A stretch of 64,000 bases of DNA from Bradyrhizobium sp. KBS0727 (lineage in GTDB: Bacteria; Pseudomonadota; Alphaproteobacteria; Rhizobiales; Xanthobacteraceae). The notes below the pieces were generated by a model, which was not told the origin of the DNA, did not search any database, and saw only the letters and a list, made by a program, of their open reading frames with translations. The number at the start of each line of letters is the position of its first letter. Position 1 is the stretch's first letter. Positions 54,999 through 63,637 of this stretch are shown here, one piece after another. The stretch covers positions 1,235,501-1,299,500 of the forward strand of contig NZ_CP042176.1 of the NCBI RefSeq assembly GCF_005937885.2, read 5' to 3'. The translations under genes and the position numbers were made by a program.

Positions 54999-55739
54999 TC
55001 ATGGCGACGCCACCAGGCGATAGCCGATGCCGCGCACCGCCTGCAGGAACAGCGGATTGGCGGGATCGCGCTCGATCTTGCGCCTGAGACGGTTGATCTG
55101 CACGTCGACCGCGCGCTCGTTGACGGTGCCGCCGCCGGTCAGCGCCGCGCGTGGCACGGTCTCGCCGGGACTTACGGCGAGAATGCGCAGCATTTCGCGC
55201 TCGCGGTCGGTTAGGTGAACGATCTCCTCGCCCTGGCGCAATTCGCCGCGCTCGAGATGATAGACGTAGGGCCCGAAGGCGATCTGCTCCAGCGCTTCGA
55301 CCGGCGGCGGCGCGGTGCGCTTGAGGATATTGCCGATCCGCAGCACCAGCTCGCGCGGCTCGAACGGCTTGGCGACATAGTCATCGGCGCCGATCTGCAG
55401 GCCCTCGATCCGGGCCTCCGCCTCATGGCGCGCCGTCAGCATGATGATCGGCACCGAGGAGGAGGTGCGGATGAATCGCGCCAGATCAAATCCGGTTTCG
55501 CCGGGCATCATGACGTCGAGGATCAACAGGTCGAAGTGAAGGCCGAGCAGCTTGGCGCGCGCATCGCTGGCGCTCGCCGCCGTGGTGACGCGATAGCCTT
55601 CGCTGGAAAGAAAGCGCGACAGCAGATCGCGGATGCGGCGGTCGTCGTCGACCAGCAACAGGTGCGGGGCGTCGTCGGCCGGCTTCAGCGGCGCGCGCGC
55701 GATGGTCGAGGCGATGGTTGCTGCTTGCGCCACGGTCAC
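54999..55739 (-). CDS. OmpR-family response regulator
   Basis: A 246-residue regulator with receiver domain (LLVDDDRRIR, phosphorylation at D75 in LLILDVMMPG, Lys in VAKPFEPRE) and OmpR/PhoB winged helix (LRQGEEIVHLTDREREMLRIL ... VNERAVDVQINRLRRKIE). The N-terminal 25 residues are an Ala-rich extension. It is codirectional with and just upstream of the EnvZ-like kinase and only 3 bases downstream of the MarR gene, so the three may be one transcript. Confidence 0.93.
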   Translation of the reverse strand: MTVAQAATIASTIARAPLKPADDAPHLLLVDDDRRIRDLLSRFLSSEGYRVTTAASASDARAKLLGLHFDLLILDVMMPGETGFDLARFIRTSSSVPIIMLTARHEAEARIEGLQIGADDYVAKPFEPRELVLRIGNILKRTAPPPVEALEQIAFGPYVYHLERGELRQGEEIVHLTDREREMLRILAVSPGETVPRAALTGGGTVNERAVDVQINRLRRKIERDPANPLFLQAVRGIGYRLVASP

Positions 55740-55742
55740 TCC

Positions 55743-56291
55743 CTAGGGTTTCTTGCCGCCGGTGCCGAAGATCGCCTCCAGCACCTTGTCGGGGTCGTCG
55801 CGATCGATCATCGCACGCAGGAACTGGCTGATGGCAGCAACGCCGGCGGGATCAATCTCGCCGAGCGCGCGGGTGATGCGGTCGGTCTGCAGGCCGGCCA
55901 GTTTCGCCACCAGGGCCTCGCCCTTCGCCGTGGCGTAAAGAAGGCGCTGCCTGCGGTCGTTATTGCCGGTCTTCTGGATGATGTAGCCCTCGTCGAGCAA
56001 CTGCTTGAGCACGCGGCCGAGCGACTGCTTGGTGATGCGCAGGACATCCAGCAGATCGGCGACCTTGAGGCCGGGATAACGGTGGACGAAATGCATCACC
56101 CGGTGATGGGCGCGGCCGAAGCCGAAAGCCTCGAGTTCGTGGTCGGCGTCGCCGACGAAGTCGCGATAGGCGAAGAACAGCAGTTCGATGATGTCCCAGC
56201 GCAGTTCGCCCGTCCGCGGGGCAGGGGGCACGCCGTTGGCACCCTTCGAATCGGGTTCGCCGGATGGTCTTGAGAAATTTATGTCAGTCAT
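55743..56291 (-). CDS. MarR-family transcriptional regulator
   Basis: A 182-residue winged-helix regulator. The region VMHFVHRYPGLKVADLLDVLRITKQSLGRVLKQLLDEGYI is the recognition helix segment (about residues 65-105), with wing NDRRQRLLYATAKG. The ATG at 56291 sits in the middle of a TATGTCA/TGACATA palindrome. MarR proteins commonly repress their own operon and respond to small phenolic or lipophilic ligands. Being 3 bases from the response regulator, it could also control the two-component genes. Confidence 0.9.
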   Translation of the reverse strand: MTDINFSRPSGEPDSKGANGVPPAPRTGELRWDIIELLFFAYRDFVGDADHELEAFGFGRAHHRVMHFVHRYPGLKVADLLDVLRITKQSLGRVLKQLLDEGYIIQKTGNNDRRQRLLYATAKGEALVAKLAGLQTDRITRALGEIDPAGVAAISQFLRAMIDRDDPDKVLEAIFGTGGKKP

Positions 56292-56300
56292 GTTGACATA
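56280..56300. promoter_or_regulatory. Candidate MarR autoregulatory operator
   Basis: TATGTCA (56280-56286) and TGACATA (56294-56300) are perfect 7-bp arms around a 7-base centre, and the centre contains the marR start codon (56289-56291). The size and symmetry fit a MarR dimer site, and binding would block initiation of its own gene. Confidence 0.55.
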
Positions 56301-56620
56301 TCTTGGGTTCAATGTTACAAAACTGCCAGCCACGACGAAACATTAAATCGTTTCGACCTTGGCGACGTTTCAGGCAGCCGGAAAAAGCCAGCAATAGCGG
56401 CAACGGCCGCGAATTTGACTACCGTGCGATTGTCGAGCGGCATTTCGGCAAACATACTGGACTTCGGCATTCCGCAAAAGCATGTCCTGCGGACATGTTG
56501 GCGATGGACACCGGCGGCAAGGCCCTTAAAGGTCGAGGCTGCCAGTGCAGGCGAAGTTCAGGCCACTTCAACGGCGCCAAAACGCCAGGCGCGCATTCCG
56601 CGCCAATCCGGGAGAGAGCC

Positions 56621-57781
56621 ATGTCGTACGATAAATCGGCCCAGCAGGCCCTCAAAGAAAGGCCGACGCCAGAGATCGCACCGGCAGCAGGAAGCAAGGC
56701 CATGAGTTTGAAATTTGAGATCCAGCCGACGCCCGCGCCGACGTCCGACAAGGACCGCGCGGCCAAGCTCGTCGACCCCGGCTTCGGCCGGGTTTTCACC
56801 GATCACATGTCGATCGTTCGCTACAACCAGGCCAAGGGCTGGCATGGCGCGCGGGTCGAATCCCGCGCCAATTTTCCGCTCGATCCGGCCGCCGCCGTGC
56901 TGCACTACGCACAGGAAATTTTCGAGGGCCTCAAGGCCTACAAGCGCGACGACGGCGGCGTGAACCTGTTCCGCCCCGATGCAAATGCGAAGCGCTTCCA
57001 CAATTCGGCCGATCGCATGGCGATGGCGCCGCTGCCCGAGGCCGTCTTCATCGAGGCGGTCGAGCAACTGGTCCGGATCGACCGCGCCTGGATACCCGGC
57101 GGCGAGGGCAGTCTCTACCTGCGCCCCTTCATGGTCGCGAGCGAGGTCTTCCTCGGCGTGAAGCCTTCGGCGGAATATATCTTCGCGGTCATCGCTTCCC
57201 CGGTCGGCTCCTATTTCAAGGGCGGCCCTGCGCCGGTGTCGATCTGGGTGTCGGAGAACTACACCCGCGCCGCGATCGGCGGCACCGGCGCGGTCAAATG
57301 CGGCGGCAACTATGCCGCCAGCCTGCGCGCGCAGGCCGAGGCGATCGACCGCGGCTGCGATCAGGTCGTGTTTCTCGATGCGGTCGAGCGCCGCTACATC
57401 GAAGAACTCGGCGGCATGAACGTGTTCTTCGTGTTCGACGACGGTTCGCTCTCGACGCCGCCGCTCGGCACCATCCTGCCGGGCATCACCCGCGACTCCA
57501 TCATTGAGCTTGCCAAGGATTCCGGCATGCCCGTGCGCGAGGAGCCCTACACGATCGACCAGTGGCGCGCGGACGCTGCCAGCGGCAGACTGAAAGAGGC
57601 GTTTGCCTGCGGCACCGCGGCCGTGATCTCGCCGATCGGCAAGGTGTGTTCGGGCAGCGGCGATTTCCTGATCAGCGGCGGCGCCGCCGGCCCGGTCGCC
57701 ATGGGCATGCGCAAGAGACTGGTCGACATCCAGTACGGCCGCGCGGCCGACCCGCACAACTGGATCAAGAAGGTTTTTTGA
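56621..57781 (+). CDS. ilvE: Branched-chain amino acid aminotransferase
   Basis: Fold-type IV PLP aminotransferase that interconverts Leu/Ile/Val and their keto acids. The PLP lysine is in GAVKCGGNYAAS (codon at 57296, K226 from this start). RRYIEELGGMNVFFVF and the phosphate-binding TPPLGTILPGITRDS are typical. ATG 56621 has GGAGAG just upstream and gives 386 residues. ATG 56702 (MSLKFEIQP) gives 359 and is where strong family similarity starts, so the shorter form is also plausible. Confidence 0.93.
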   Translation: MSYDKSAQQALKERPTPEIAPAAGSKAMSLKFEIQPTPAPTSDKDRAAKLVDPGFGRVFTDHMSIVRYNQAKGWHGARVESRANFPLDPAAAVLHYAQEIFEGLKAYKRDDGGVNLFRPDANAKRFHNSADRMAMAPLPEAVFIEAVEQLVRIDRAWIPGGEGSLYLRPFMVASEVFLGVKPSAEYIFAVIASPVGSYFKGGPAPVSIWVSENYTRAAIGGTGAVKCGGNYAASLRAQAEAIDRGCDQVVFLDAVERRYIEELGGMNVFFVFDDGSLSTPPLGTILPGITRDSIIELAKDSGMPVREEPYTIDQWRADAASGRLKEAFACGTAAVISPIGKVCSGSGDFLISGGAAGPVAMGMRKRLVDIQYGRAADPHNWIKKVF

Positions 57782-57790
57782 TTTAGGCAC

Positions 57791-57865
57791 CGTCATTCCG
57801 GGGCGATGCGAAGCATCGAACCCGGAATCTCGAGATTCCGGGTTCGCTTCGCGCCCCGGAATGAC
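57791..57865. repeat. Palindromic intergenic repeat (CGTCATTCCGG family)
   Basis: CGTCATTCCGGGGCG ... GCCCCGGAATGAC outer arms with central CCCGGAATCTCGAGATTCCG, itself a perfect dyad. It is between ilvE and hisS. The compact form of the element at 15661-15770. Confidence 0.88.
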
Positions 57866-57911
57866 AGCAGCAACGGTTGCCGCTTCCCGCCCCGGCTGGT
57901 AAACGCCGCTG

Positions 57912-59426
57912 ATGGCTGAAAAACCCAAAAAACCGCAGAAATTGCGCGCGCGCCTGCCGCGCGGGCTGGAGGATCGTGGCCCGGCCGCGATCGCGGCCAC
58001 GCGCCAGATGGTCGAGAAAATCCGCGAAGTCTACGAGCGCTACGGCTTCGAGCCGGTCGAAACCCCGGCGATGGAATACACCGACGCGCTCGGCAAATTC
58101 CTGCCCGACCAGGACCGGCCCAACGAGGGCGTGTTCTCGTTCCAGGACGATGACGAGCAGTGGATATCGCTGCGCTACGACCTGACCGCGCCGCTGGCGC
58201 GCTATGTCGCCGAGAATTTCGATTCGCTCCCAAAGCCCTATCGCAGCTATCGCGCCGGTTACGTCTATCGCAACGAAAAGCCCGGCCCCGGCCGCTTCCG
58301 CCAGTTCATGCAGTTCGATGCCGACACGGTGGGCTCGGCTTCACCCGCGGCCGATGCCGAGATGTGCATGATGGCAGCCGACACGATGGAAGCGCTCGGC
58401 ATTCCCCGCGGCAGCTATGTCGTGAAAGTGAACAACCGCAAGGTTCTCGACGGCGTGCTGGAGGCGATTGGCCTTGGCGGCGAGGACAATGCGGGGCGTC
58501 GGCTCACGGTGCTGCGCGCAATCGACAAGCTCGACAAATTTTCCGCCGATGAAGTTCGCAAGCTGCTCGGTCCCGGACGATGGGACGGTGGCGAAGAGGG
58601 CAAGGGCGATTTCACCAAGGGTGCGAACCTCAGCCCGGCGGATGCCGATGTCGTTCTCGCCGTCACGGCAAAACGCGATGACTGGAAAGAGGCGATTGCC
58701 GCGGCAGATACCTATCTGACCAAAAGCGAAGTCGGCCAGGCCGGCGTCAGTGAACTCGAAGAGATCGCCAAACTCGTCACCTCGTCCGGCTATGGCGCGG
58801 ATCGCGTTCGCATCGATCCCTCCGTCGTCCGCGGCCTCGAATACTACACCGGTCCCGTTTACGAAGTAGAACTCACGCTCGAAACCAACGACGAAAAAGG
58901 CCGCCCCGTGCGCTTCGGTTCGGTCGGCGGCGGTGGGCGTTATGACGGTCTGGTCTCGCGCTTTCGCGGCGAGCCGGTGCCGGCGACCGGATTTTCGATC
59001 GGCGTGTCGCGGCTGCAGGCCGCGCTGACGATGCTCGGCAAGCTCGACACCAAGCCGGCGTTCGGGCCGGTGGTCGTCACCGTGTTCGGCGGCGAGATAT
59101 CAGGTTATCAGCAGATGGTTGCGACGCTCCGCAACGCGGGCATTCGCGCCGAGCTCTATCTCGGCAATCCCAAGCACAGCCTCGGCCAGCAGATGAAATA
59201 CGCCGACCGCCGCAACTCACCCTGCGCGATCATTCAGGGCAGCGACGAGAAGGCCAACGGCAAGATCCAGATCAAGGACCTGATCCTCGGCGCCGGCCTG
59301 ACCGACATCAAGGACCGCGAGGAATATCTGAAGAAGCAGACCGAGGCCCAGTACGTCGTCGATGAAGCCAGCCTCGTCGACGAGGTCCGCAAGGTGCTGG
59401 CGCGCCATGACGTGAAGTGGAATTGA
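57912..59426 (+). CDS. hisS: Histidyl-tRNA synthetase
   Basis: Class II synthetase of 504 residues. Motif 2 is seen in [26 protein letters not shown], the His-binding [11 protein letters not shown] comes later, and GFSIGVSRL is motif 3. It is longer than the E. coli enzyme because of an insert around residues 190-275 (DDGEE-type variable region before LEYY). The N-terminus [21 protein letters not shown] matches the alphaproteobacterial type. ATG 57912. Complete. Confidence 0.96.
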   Translation: MAEKPKKPQKLRARLPRGLEDRGPAAIAATRQMVEKIREVYERYGFEPVETPAMEYTDALGKFLPDQDRPNEGVFSFQDDDEQWISLRYDLTAPLARYVAENFDSLPKPYRSYRAGYVYRNEKPGPGRFRQFMQFDADTVGSASPAADAEMCMMAADTMEALGIPRGSYVVKVNNRKVLDGVLEAIGLGGEDNAGRRLTVLRAIDKLDKFSADEVRKLLGPGRWDGGEEGKGDFTKGANLSPADADVVLAVTAKRDDWKEAIAAADTYLTKSEVGQAGVSELEEIAKLVTSSGYGADRVRIDPSVVRGLEYYTGPVYEVELTLETNDEKGRPVRFGSVGGGGRYDGLVSRFRGEPVPATGFSIGVSRLQAALTMLGKLDTKPAFGPVVVTVFGGEISGYQQMVATLRNAGIRAELYLGNPKHSLGQQMKYADRRNSPCAIIQGSDEKANGKIQIKDLILGAGLTDIKDREEYLKKQTEAQYVVDEASLVDEVRKVLARHDVKWN

Positions 59427-59430
59427 GGCC

Positions 59431-59526
59431 TCATGGTGAGGAGGCGCACTTGCGCCGTCTCGAACCATGGCGACAATAGGCCATCCTTCGAGACGCCGCG
59501 CGAGGCGCGGCTCCTCAGGATGAGGA
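59431..59526. repeat. Intergenic repeat (TCATGGTGAGGAGGCGC family)
   Basis: It begins TCATGGTGAGGAGGCGC and ends GCGGCTCCTCAGGATGAGG, with GTCTCGAACCATGG / CCATCCTTCGAGAC arms. A shortened relative with TTGGTTCGAGACGC and CTCCTCACCATAAGG lies at about 53535-53584. Confidence 0.75.
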
Positions 59527-59575
59527 CCGAGTGTTTGGCGACAACAAAGCAGCAAGAGAAAAGGGAGAGACCAAA

Positions 59576-59779
59576 ATGCCTGAGATCACCGTGAGCATGG
59601 CCGCTGGCCGCACCGACGAACAGAAGGCCGGCATGATGCGCGACATCACCCAGGCGCTGGTGAAGAACCTCGGCGTCGATGCCGATGCGGTCGTGATCCA
59701 GATCAACGAAGCGCCGCTGGCCCACAAGATGAAGGGCGGCAAGACGTTTGTTGAGCGCGCGGCGGCCGCGAAGAAGTAG
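59576..59779 (+). CDS. 4-oxalocrotonate tautomerase family protein
   Basis: A 67-residue tautomerase. After Met removal the N-terminus is Pro1 (PEITVSMAAGR), the catalytic base, and Arg11 is in the usual place. Members isomerise enol/keto acids, but chromosomal copies outside catabolic clusters often have unknown substrates. ATG 59576 has AGGGAG upstream. It lies between two palindromic repeats. The C-terminus (FVERAAAAKK) is a little longer than the 62-residue archetype. Confidence 0.9.
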   Translation: MPEITVSMAAGRTDEQKAGMMRDITQALVKNLGVDADAVVIQINEAPLAHKMKGGKTFVERAAAAKK

Positions 59780-59786
59780 TTCTGTC

Positions 59787-59866
59787 CGTCATTCCGGGGC
59801 GCGCGTAGCGCGAACCCGGAATCTCGAGGTTCCGGGTTCGTCGCTTCGCGACGCCCCGGAACGACG
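59787..59866. repeat. Palindromic intergenic repeat (CGTCATTCCGG family)
   Basis: CGTCATTCCGGGGCG ... CGCCCCGGAACGACG arms with central CCCGGAATCTCGAGGTTCCG. It ends 20 bases before the thioesterase start. Confidence 0.85.
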
Positions 59867-59886
59867 ATTGATCATCCGGAATCCCC

Positions 59887-60282
59887 ATGGACGCACGCGA
59901 CGTCATCAAAATCGGCATGAGCGCCGAGCGCAGGCTCGTCGTGCCGGCGGAGCGCACGGTCGGGCATTTCGTGCCGGGAATGCCGATGGTCTATGCGACG
60001 CCGATGATGATCCTGGAAATGGAGATGGCGTCGGGCGACGCGATCCACGGCCTTCTGCAAGATGGCTGGGTCACTGTCGGCACCGAGGTCGATATCCGGC
60101 ATCTCGGCGCATCGCTGGTCGGCGCCACGGTGCGGACCATGGCAAAGGTCGTCGCGGTCGAGCGCCGCGTGATCCGCTTCGAGGTCGAAGCTTTCGAGGG
60201 CGAGCGCAAGATCGGCGACGGCCGCCACGCCCGCGGGCTTGTCAATGTCGCGAATTTTACGAAACGGCTGCAGCCGAAGTGA
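59887..60282 (+). CDS. Hot-dog thioesterase of the FlK (fluoroacetyl-CoA thioesterase) family
   Basis: A 131-residue hot-dog protein. Residues aligned by spacing with the FlK triad are T38, E46 and H72 (YATPMMILEME, then VDIRHLG), 8 and 26 residues apart as in FlK. The FlK lid segment that holds its fluorine-selective Phe gate is missing here (short TVGHFVPGMPMVYAT), so general short acyl-CoA hydrolysis is more likely than fluoroacetyl-CoA specificity. A typical housekeeping member in alphaproteobacteria. ATG 59887. Confidence 0.85.
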   Translation: MDARDVIKIGMSAERRLVVPAERTVGHFVPGMPMVYATPMMILEMEMASGDAIHGLLQDGWVTVGTEVDIRHLGASLVGATVRTMAKVVAVERRVIRFEVEAFEGERKIGDGRHARGLVNVANFTKRLQPK

Positions 60283-60285
60283 CAT

Positions 60286-60401
60286 CGTCATTGCGAGCCA
60301 ACGGGTCGCGCGAATGCGCGCCCGATGACAGGCTCCGCGAAGCAATCCATAGCCCAAAAGGAAGAATGCATTGCTTCGTCGCTTTGCTCCTCGCAATGAC
60401 G
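60286..60401. repeat. Palindromic intergenic repeat (CGTCATTGCGAG family)
   Basis: It starts CGTCATTGCGAG and ends CTCGCAATGACG. Internal segment GCGCGAATGCGCGCC and the arms GCGAAGCAAT / ATTGCTTCGTCG are as in the element at 4715-4793, but longer. It lies between the convergent thioesterase and proC genes. Confidence 0.85.
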
Positions 60402-60418
60402 AGGAGGGTACGAAGTAA

Positions 60419-61258
60419 CTACTTCGCCAGATCCTTCGAGCGCTGCGTCGCCGCGGCGACCGCGCGTGTCAGCAGCGTCTGCATGCCGTTCGGGCCCATC
60501 AACACTTCCAGCGCGGCGGCGGTGGTGCCGCCGGGGGAGGTAACGTTCTGGCGCAAGGTGGTGGAGGTCAGCTCCGAGCGATGCAGCAACTCGCCGGAGC
60601 CGGCGACGGTTTCGCGCGCCAGTTTCGTTGCCAGTTCAACGGGCAGGCCGGCCGCGACGCCGGCGCGGGCGAGTTCTTCGGCGAGCAGGAATACGTAGGC
60701 AGGTCCCGAACCGGACACGGCGGTGACCGCGTCCATCAGGCTTTCCTTGTCGACCCATTCGACCGAGCCGGTGGCGCGCAGCAGTGCATCCGCGACCGCG
60801 CGTTGGCCGGCGCTGACACTTTTGGCCGCCACCGCGACTGTGATGCCGCGGCCGATCGCCGCCGGCGTGTTCGGCATGGCGCGAACCACGCTGCCGCCGC
60901 AAACCTCTTCGAGCGAGGCGATCGTCATGCCCGCCATGATCGAGACCACCAGCGTCGACGGGCCGACGAAGGGTTTTAGCGACGCGCCGGCTTCACGGAA
61001 CGATTGCGGTTTCACCGCGACCACCAGCGTATCGACTTCGCCGGCTTCCTTGGACGACGGATTGAGACGGACGCCTTGAGCGGCCAGCGCGCCGATCTCA
61101 GCGGACGGATGCGGCTCGATCACCACGACGCGTTTGGCGTCGAGTCCCTGCGCCAGCCATCCGGTCAGCATCGCACCGCCCATCTTGCCGGCGCCGGCAA
61201 GCGCGATGGTGCCGTGGACGTTTTTCAGAGCTTGTGCGGTAGCGACTGAAGACGACAT
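60419..61258 (-). CDS. proC: Pyrroline-5-carboxylate reductase
   Basis: Last enzyme of proline synthesis, reducing P5C with NAD(P)H. The Rossmann motif is IALAGAGKMGGAML (residues about 18-31), with RAMPNTPAAIGRG and the C-terminal signature region GSGPAYVFLLAEELARAGVAAG, followed by VTSPGGTTAAALEVL. It has 279 residues from ATG 61258. The frame upstream reads into the repeat at 61274 and is not used. Confidence 0.95.
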   Translation of the reverse strand: MSSSVATAQALKNVHGTIALAGAGKMGGAMLTGWLAQGLDAKRVVVIEPHPSAEIGALAAQGVRLNPSSKEAGEVDTLVVAVKPQSFREAGASLKPFVGPSTLVVSIMAGMTIASLEEVCGGSVVRAMPNTPAAIGRGITVAVAAKSVSAGQRAVADALLRATGSVEWVDKESLMDAVTAVSGSGPAYVFLLAEELARAGVAAGLPVELATKLARETVAGSGELLHRSELTSTTLRQNVTSPGGTTAAALEVLMGPNGMQTLLTRAVAAATQRSKDLAK

Positions 61259-61273
61259 GCATAACACTCTCTT

Positions 61274-61398
61274 GTCGTCCCTGCGAAAGCGGGGACCCAA
61301 AACCACAAGCGGTTCTAGTGAAGCGAGAGGGAGGCTACAAGCAGTTTGCTCAAGCCTTGACGTCACGGCATATGGGTCCCGGCGTCCGCCGGGACGAC
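61274..61398. repeat. Palindromic intergenic repeat (GTCGTCCCTGCGAAAGC family)
   Basis: GTCGTCCCTGCGAAAGCGG followed by GGACCC at the left, and GGGTCCC with GTCCGCCGGGACGAC at the right. It lies between proC and the YbjN gene. A family distinct from its neighbours. Confidence 0.75.
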
Positions 61399-61403
61399 AG
61401 AAA

Positions 61404-61904
61404 CTACGCCTCGCCCTCGGTATCGAACATCGCCGCGCTCATGGCCTCGGCGGCGGTCTTGCCGGCCCAGACCACGAACTGGAACGCGGGGTAATAGCGT
61501 TCGCAGCCATGGATGGCGCCGACCAGCATGGCCTCGCATTGCGCGGCCGAGGCGGTCAGCCCGCCCGGCAGCACCAATGCCTGCCGGTGCATGATCATGC
61601 CGGTGTGGGTCCAGATGTCGAAATGGCCGACCCATAATTGCTCGTTGATCGCCGCGATCAGCCGCTGCACTTCACCGCGCCGCGCCGGCGGAATCTTCAT
61701 GTCGAAGGCGCAGGCGAGATGCAGCGATTCGATCTCCGCCATCCAGGTGAAGGAGAGCTGGTAGTCGGTCCAGCTTCCCTTGGAGACGATCGTCACTTCG
61801 TCTTCGCCGGAGCGCTCGAACGCCCAGTTATTATCCGCGGCGATATCCTCGACCACCGCGAGCGGATTGATCCGGGAATCGATCGTGCCTTCGAGGAGGG
61901 ACAT
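61404..61904 (-). CDS. YbjN-domain protein
   Basis: A 166-residue protein of the YbjN superfamily (type III secretion chaperone-like fold): INPLAVVEDIAADNNWAFERS, then VTIVSKGSWTDYQLSFTWMAEIESLHLACAFDMKIP and LVGAIHGCERYYPAFQFVVWAGKTAAEAM. No enzymatic residues are known; E. coli YbjN is linked to stress responses. ATG 61904 is chosen over the upstream 61943. Followed by the repeat and proC, in the common proC-YbjN pairing of Rhizobiales. Confidence 0.85.
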   Translation of the reverse strand: MSLLEGTIDSRINPLAVVEDIAADNNWAFERSGEDEVTIVSKGSWTDYQLSFTWMAEIESLHLACAFDMKIPPARRGEVQRLIAAINEQLWVGHFDIWTHTGMIMHRQALVLPGGLTASAAQCEAMLVGAIHGCERYYPAFQFVVWAGKTAAEAMSAAMFDTEGEA

Positions 61905-62247
61905 GCCGTCTCGACCTTGTTCTTGAAGTCTTTTGATACGCAACGGGAAACGGCACGCGCTGAACTGCTACGTCGCGGCCGGCTGCAATCCCCTGATCGT
62001 CGTCTTGATCGTGCCGGAGGCTGCCGGGCTCAAGTGATGTGATTTGCGGAATCCGCGCAACTCACCCAAGAGTCCGTCCACAGGCCAAAACGCCGTCGTC
62101 CACAGCTCATGACCGTCATACACGTTAACTTTTAGAACAAACCGGAATCGGACTTCGCGGAAGAAGAGTCCCGTGCGCAGGCTTCACCGCAAAGGCGAGC
62201 CGGCTGCCACAAAGGTTAATTTCTTAGGACGCGTACGGCCGAGAGTC
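61905..62247. other. Intergenic region, no gene recognised
   Basis: A 343-base gap between the YbjN start and the Bug stop, both minus-strand. It should carry the YbjN promoter. The stretch 62100-62160 is slightly AT-richer (TACACGTTAACTTTTAGAAC). No repeat family member or RNA structure stood out. Confidence 0.5.
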
Positions 62248-63225
62248 TTATTCCGGCTTGATGCCGGCGGTGCGGACCACCTTGCCCCATTTCTCGGTTT
62301 CGTCCGCGATCAGCCGGCCGAAATCGGCTGCTGAGCCCGGCATCGTCTCGCCGCCGATGGCGGCAAGCCGCGCCTTCATGCCGGGATCGGCGATCGCCGT
62401 ATTGATTTCCTTGTTGAGCTTGTCGACGATTTCAGTGGGCGTGTTTTTCGGAGCGGCGAAGCCGTACCACTGGCTGGCTTCATAGCCTGCGACGTAATCG
62501 CCGACGGTCGGAACCTCCGGCAGCTCCGGCATTCGTGCGGCGGTGGTCACCGCGAGCGCGCGCAGCTTGCCGGTCTTGACGTAGTCGGCGGTTCCGGGGG
62601 CTGCGGCGAACAGGATCTGCACCTGACCGCCGAGGAGATCCGTCATCGCCGGGCCCTGGCCGCGATAGGGGACATGGACCATGTCGACGCCGGTCATCAT
62701 CTTGAACAGCTCGCCGGCCATGTGCGGCGCGCTGCCGCTGCCGGCCGAGGCCATGTTGACCTTGCCCGGACTGGCTTTGGCGTAGGCGATGAATTCCGCA
62801 ATGGTCTGCGCCGGCACCGAGGGGTGGACCAGCACCACCATCGGCACGCGGATGACGCCCGCGACCGGCGCGATGTCGCGGACGAAATTGAATTTGAGAT
62901 TGTCGTAGAGCGAGGCGTTGACCGCGTTGGGGACGGTGGCGAGCAGCAGCGTGTAGCCATCGGCGGCCGCGTTGACGACCGCTTCGGTTCCGATATTGCC
63001 GCCGGCGCCGGTCCGGTTCTCCACCACGAAGGGTTGCCCCAGATGATCGGCCAGCCACTGGCCGATCAGGCGCGCCGTGATGTCGACGCCGCCGCCGGCG
63101 GCAAAACCGGCGATGATCCGGGTCGGCCGCGTCGGATAATCGAGCGCGAACGCCAGCCGCGGAGTTGCGGATGCCGCGATCGCGCTGCCGGCGAGCTTGA
63201 GAAAGTTGCGGCGGAGAAGATTCAT
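62248..63225 (-). CDS. Bug-family (TctC-like) solute-binding protein
   Basis: A 325-residue extracytoplasmic receptor. The N-terminus MNLLRRNFLKLAGSAIAAS has twin Arg and resembles a Tat signal. YPTRPTRIIAGFAAGGGVDI, VENRTGAGGNIGTE and MVHVPYRGQGPAMTDLLGGQ are Bug hallmarks. It is an orphan with no TctAB. It shares the family but little detailed sequence with the island's Bug protein at 38592. The ligand is presumably a carboxylate. Confidence 0.93.
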   Translation of the reverse strand: MNLLRRNFLKLAGSAIAASATPRLAFALDYPTRPTRIIAGFAAGGGVDITARLIGQWLADHLGQPFVVENRTGAGGNIGTEAVVNAAADGYTLLLATVPNAVNASLYDNLKFNFVRDIAPVAGVIRVPMVVLVHPSVPAQTIAEFIAYAKASPGKVNMASAGSGSAPHMAGELFKMMTGVDMVHVPYRGQGPAMTDLLGGQVQILFAAAPGTADYVKTGKLRALAVTTAARMPELPEVPTVGDYVAGYEASQWYGFAAPKNTPTEIVDKLNKEINTAIADPGMKARLAAIGGETMPGSAADFGRLIADETEKWGKVVRTAGIKPE

Positions 63226-63637
63226 GCTGGCGCGCCCCCTGTTGGCGACGAGGCTATCCCAATTGCTGCGATCTGAGTAAAGGCGCTCGGGGGATGCCCT
63301 GTCCCGGGGGCATGGGGACATGCCAATTCCCGATGCCAAAGATGCTTGCCCGCGTGTCGGCGTTTGGTCATATTTGCCCGCAGGTCGTCCATTCCGGGCG
63401 GCCGATGTTCTCAGGGCGGGGTGAAAATCCCCACCGGCGGTAAGGGTGACGTAGCCCAAGCCCGCGAGCGCCTTCTTCGCCTTCTCTGAAGGGGAAGAAG
63501 GGTCAGCAGATTCGGTGTGATTCCGAGGCCGACGGTTATAGTCCGGATGAAAGAGAACGGTTGCGGCGGCCTCGCGCGTTTGCGCGTGGTCAAAGTCGTT
63601 CCGTGTGCCCTGATTCTGGTCCTGAAAGAGGAAAGCC
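63226..63637. other. Divergent intergenic region with FMN riboswitch leader
   Basis: A 412-base gap between the Bug gene (minus) and ribH (plus). The first 180 bases hold both promoters, which I cannot place. The riboswitch occupies 63407-63560, and the rest, 63561-63637, is the expression platform and ribosome-site region of ribH. Confidence 0.7.
63407..63560 (+). promoter_or_regulatory. FMN riboswitch (RFN element)
   Basis: The conserved aptamer core is easy to read: TTCTCAGGGCGGGGTGAAA, TCCCCACCGGCGGTAAGGG, AGCCCGCGAGCGCC, then GGTCAGCAGATTCGGTG, CCGAGGCCGACGGTTATAG and TCCGGATGAAAGAGAACGG. A variable P6-type stem (CTTCTTCGCCTTCTCTGAAG..., around 63471-63500) lies in the middle. FMN binding normally lowers expression of the downstream gene, here ribH. 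A long T-rich terminator is not obvious before 63638, so translational control is likelier than attenuation. Confidence 0.95.
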
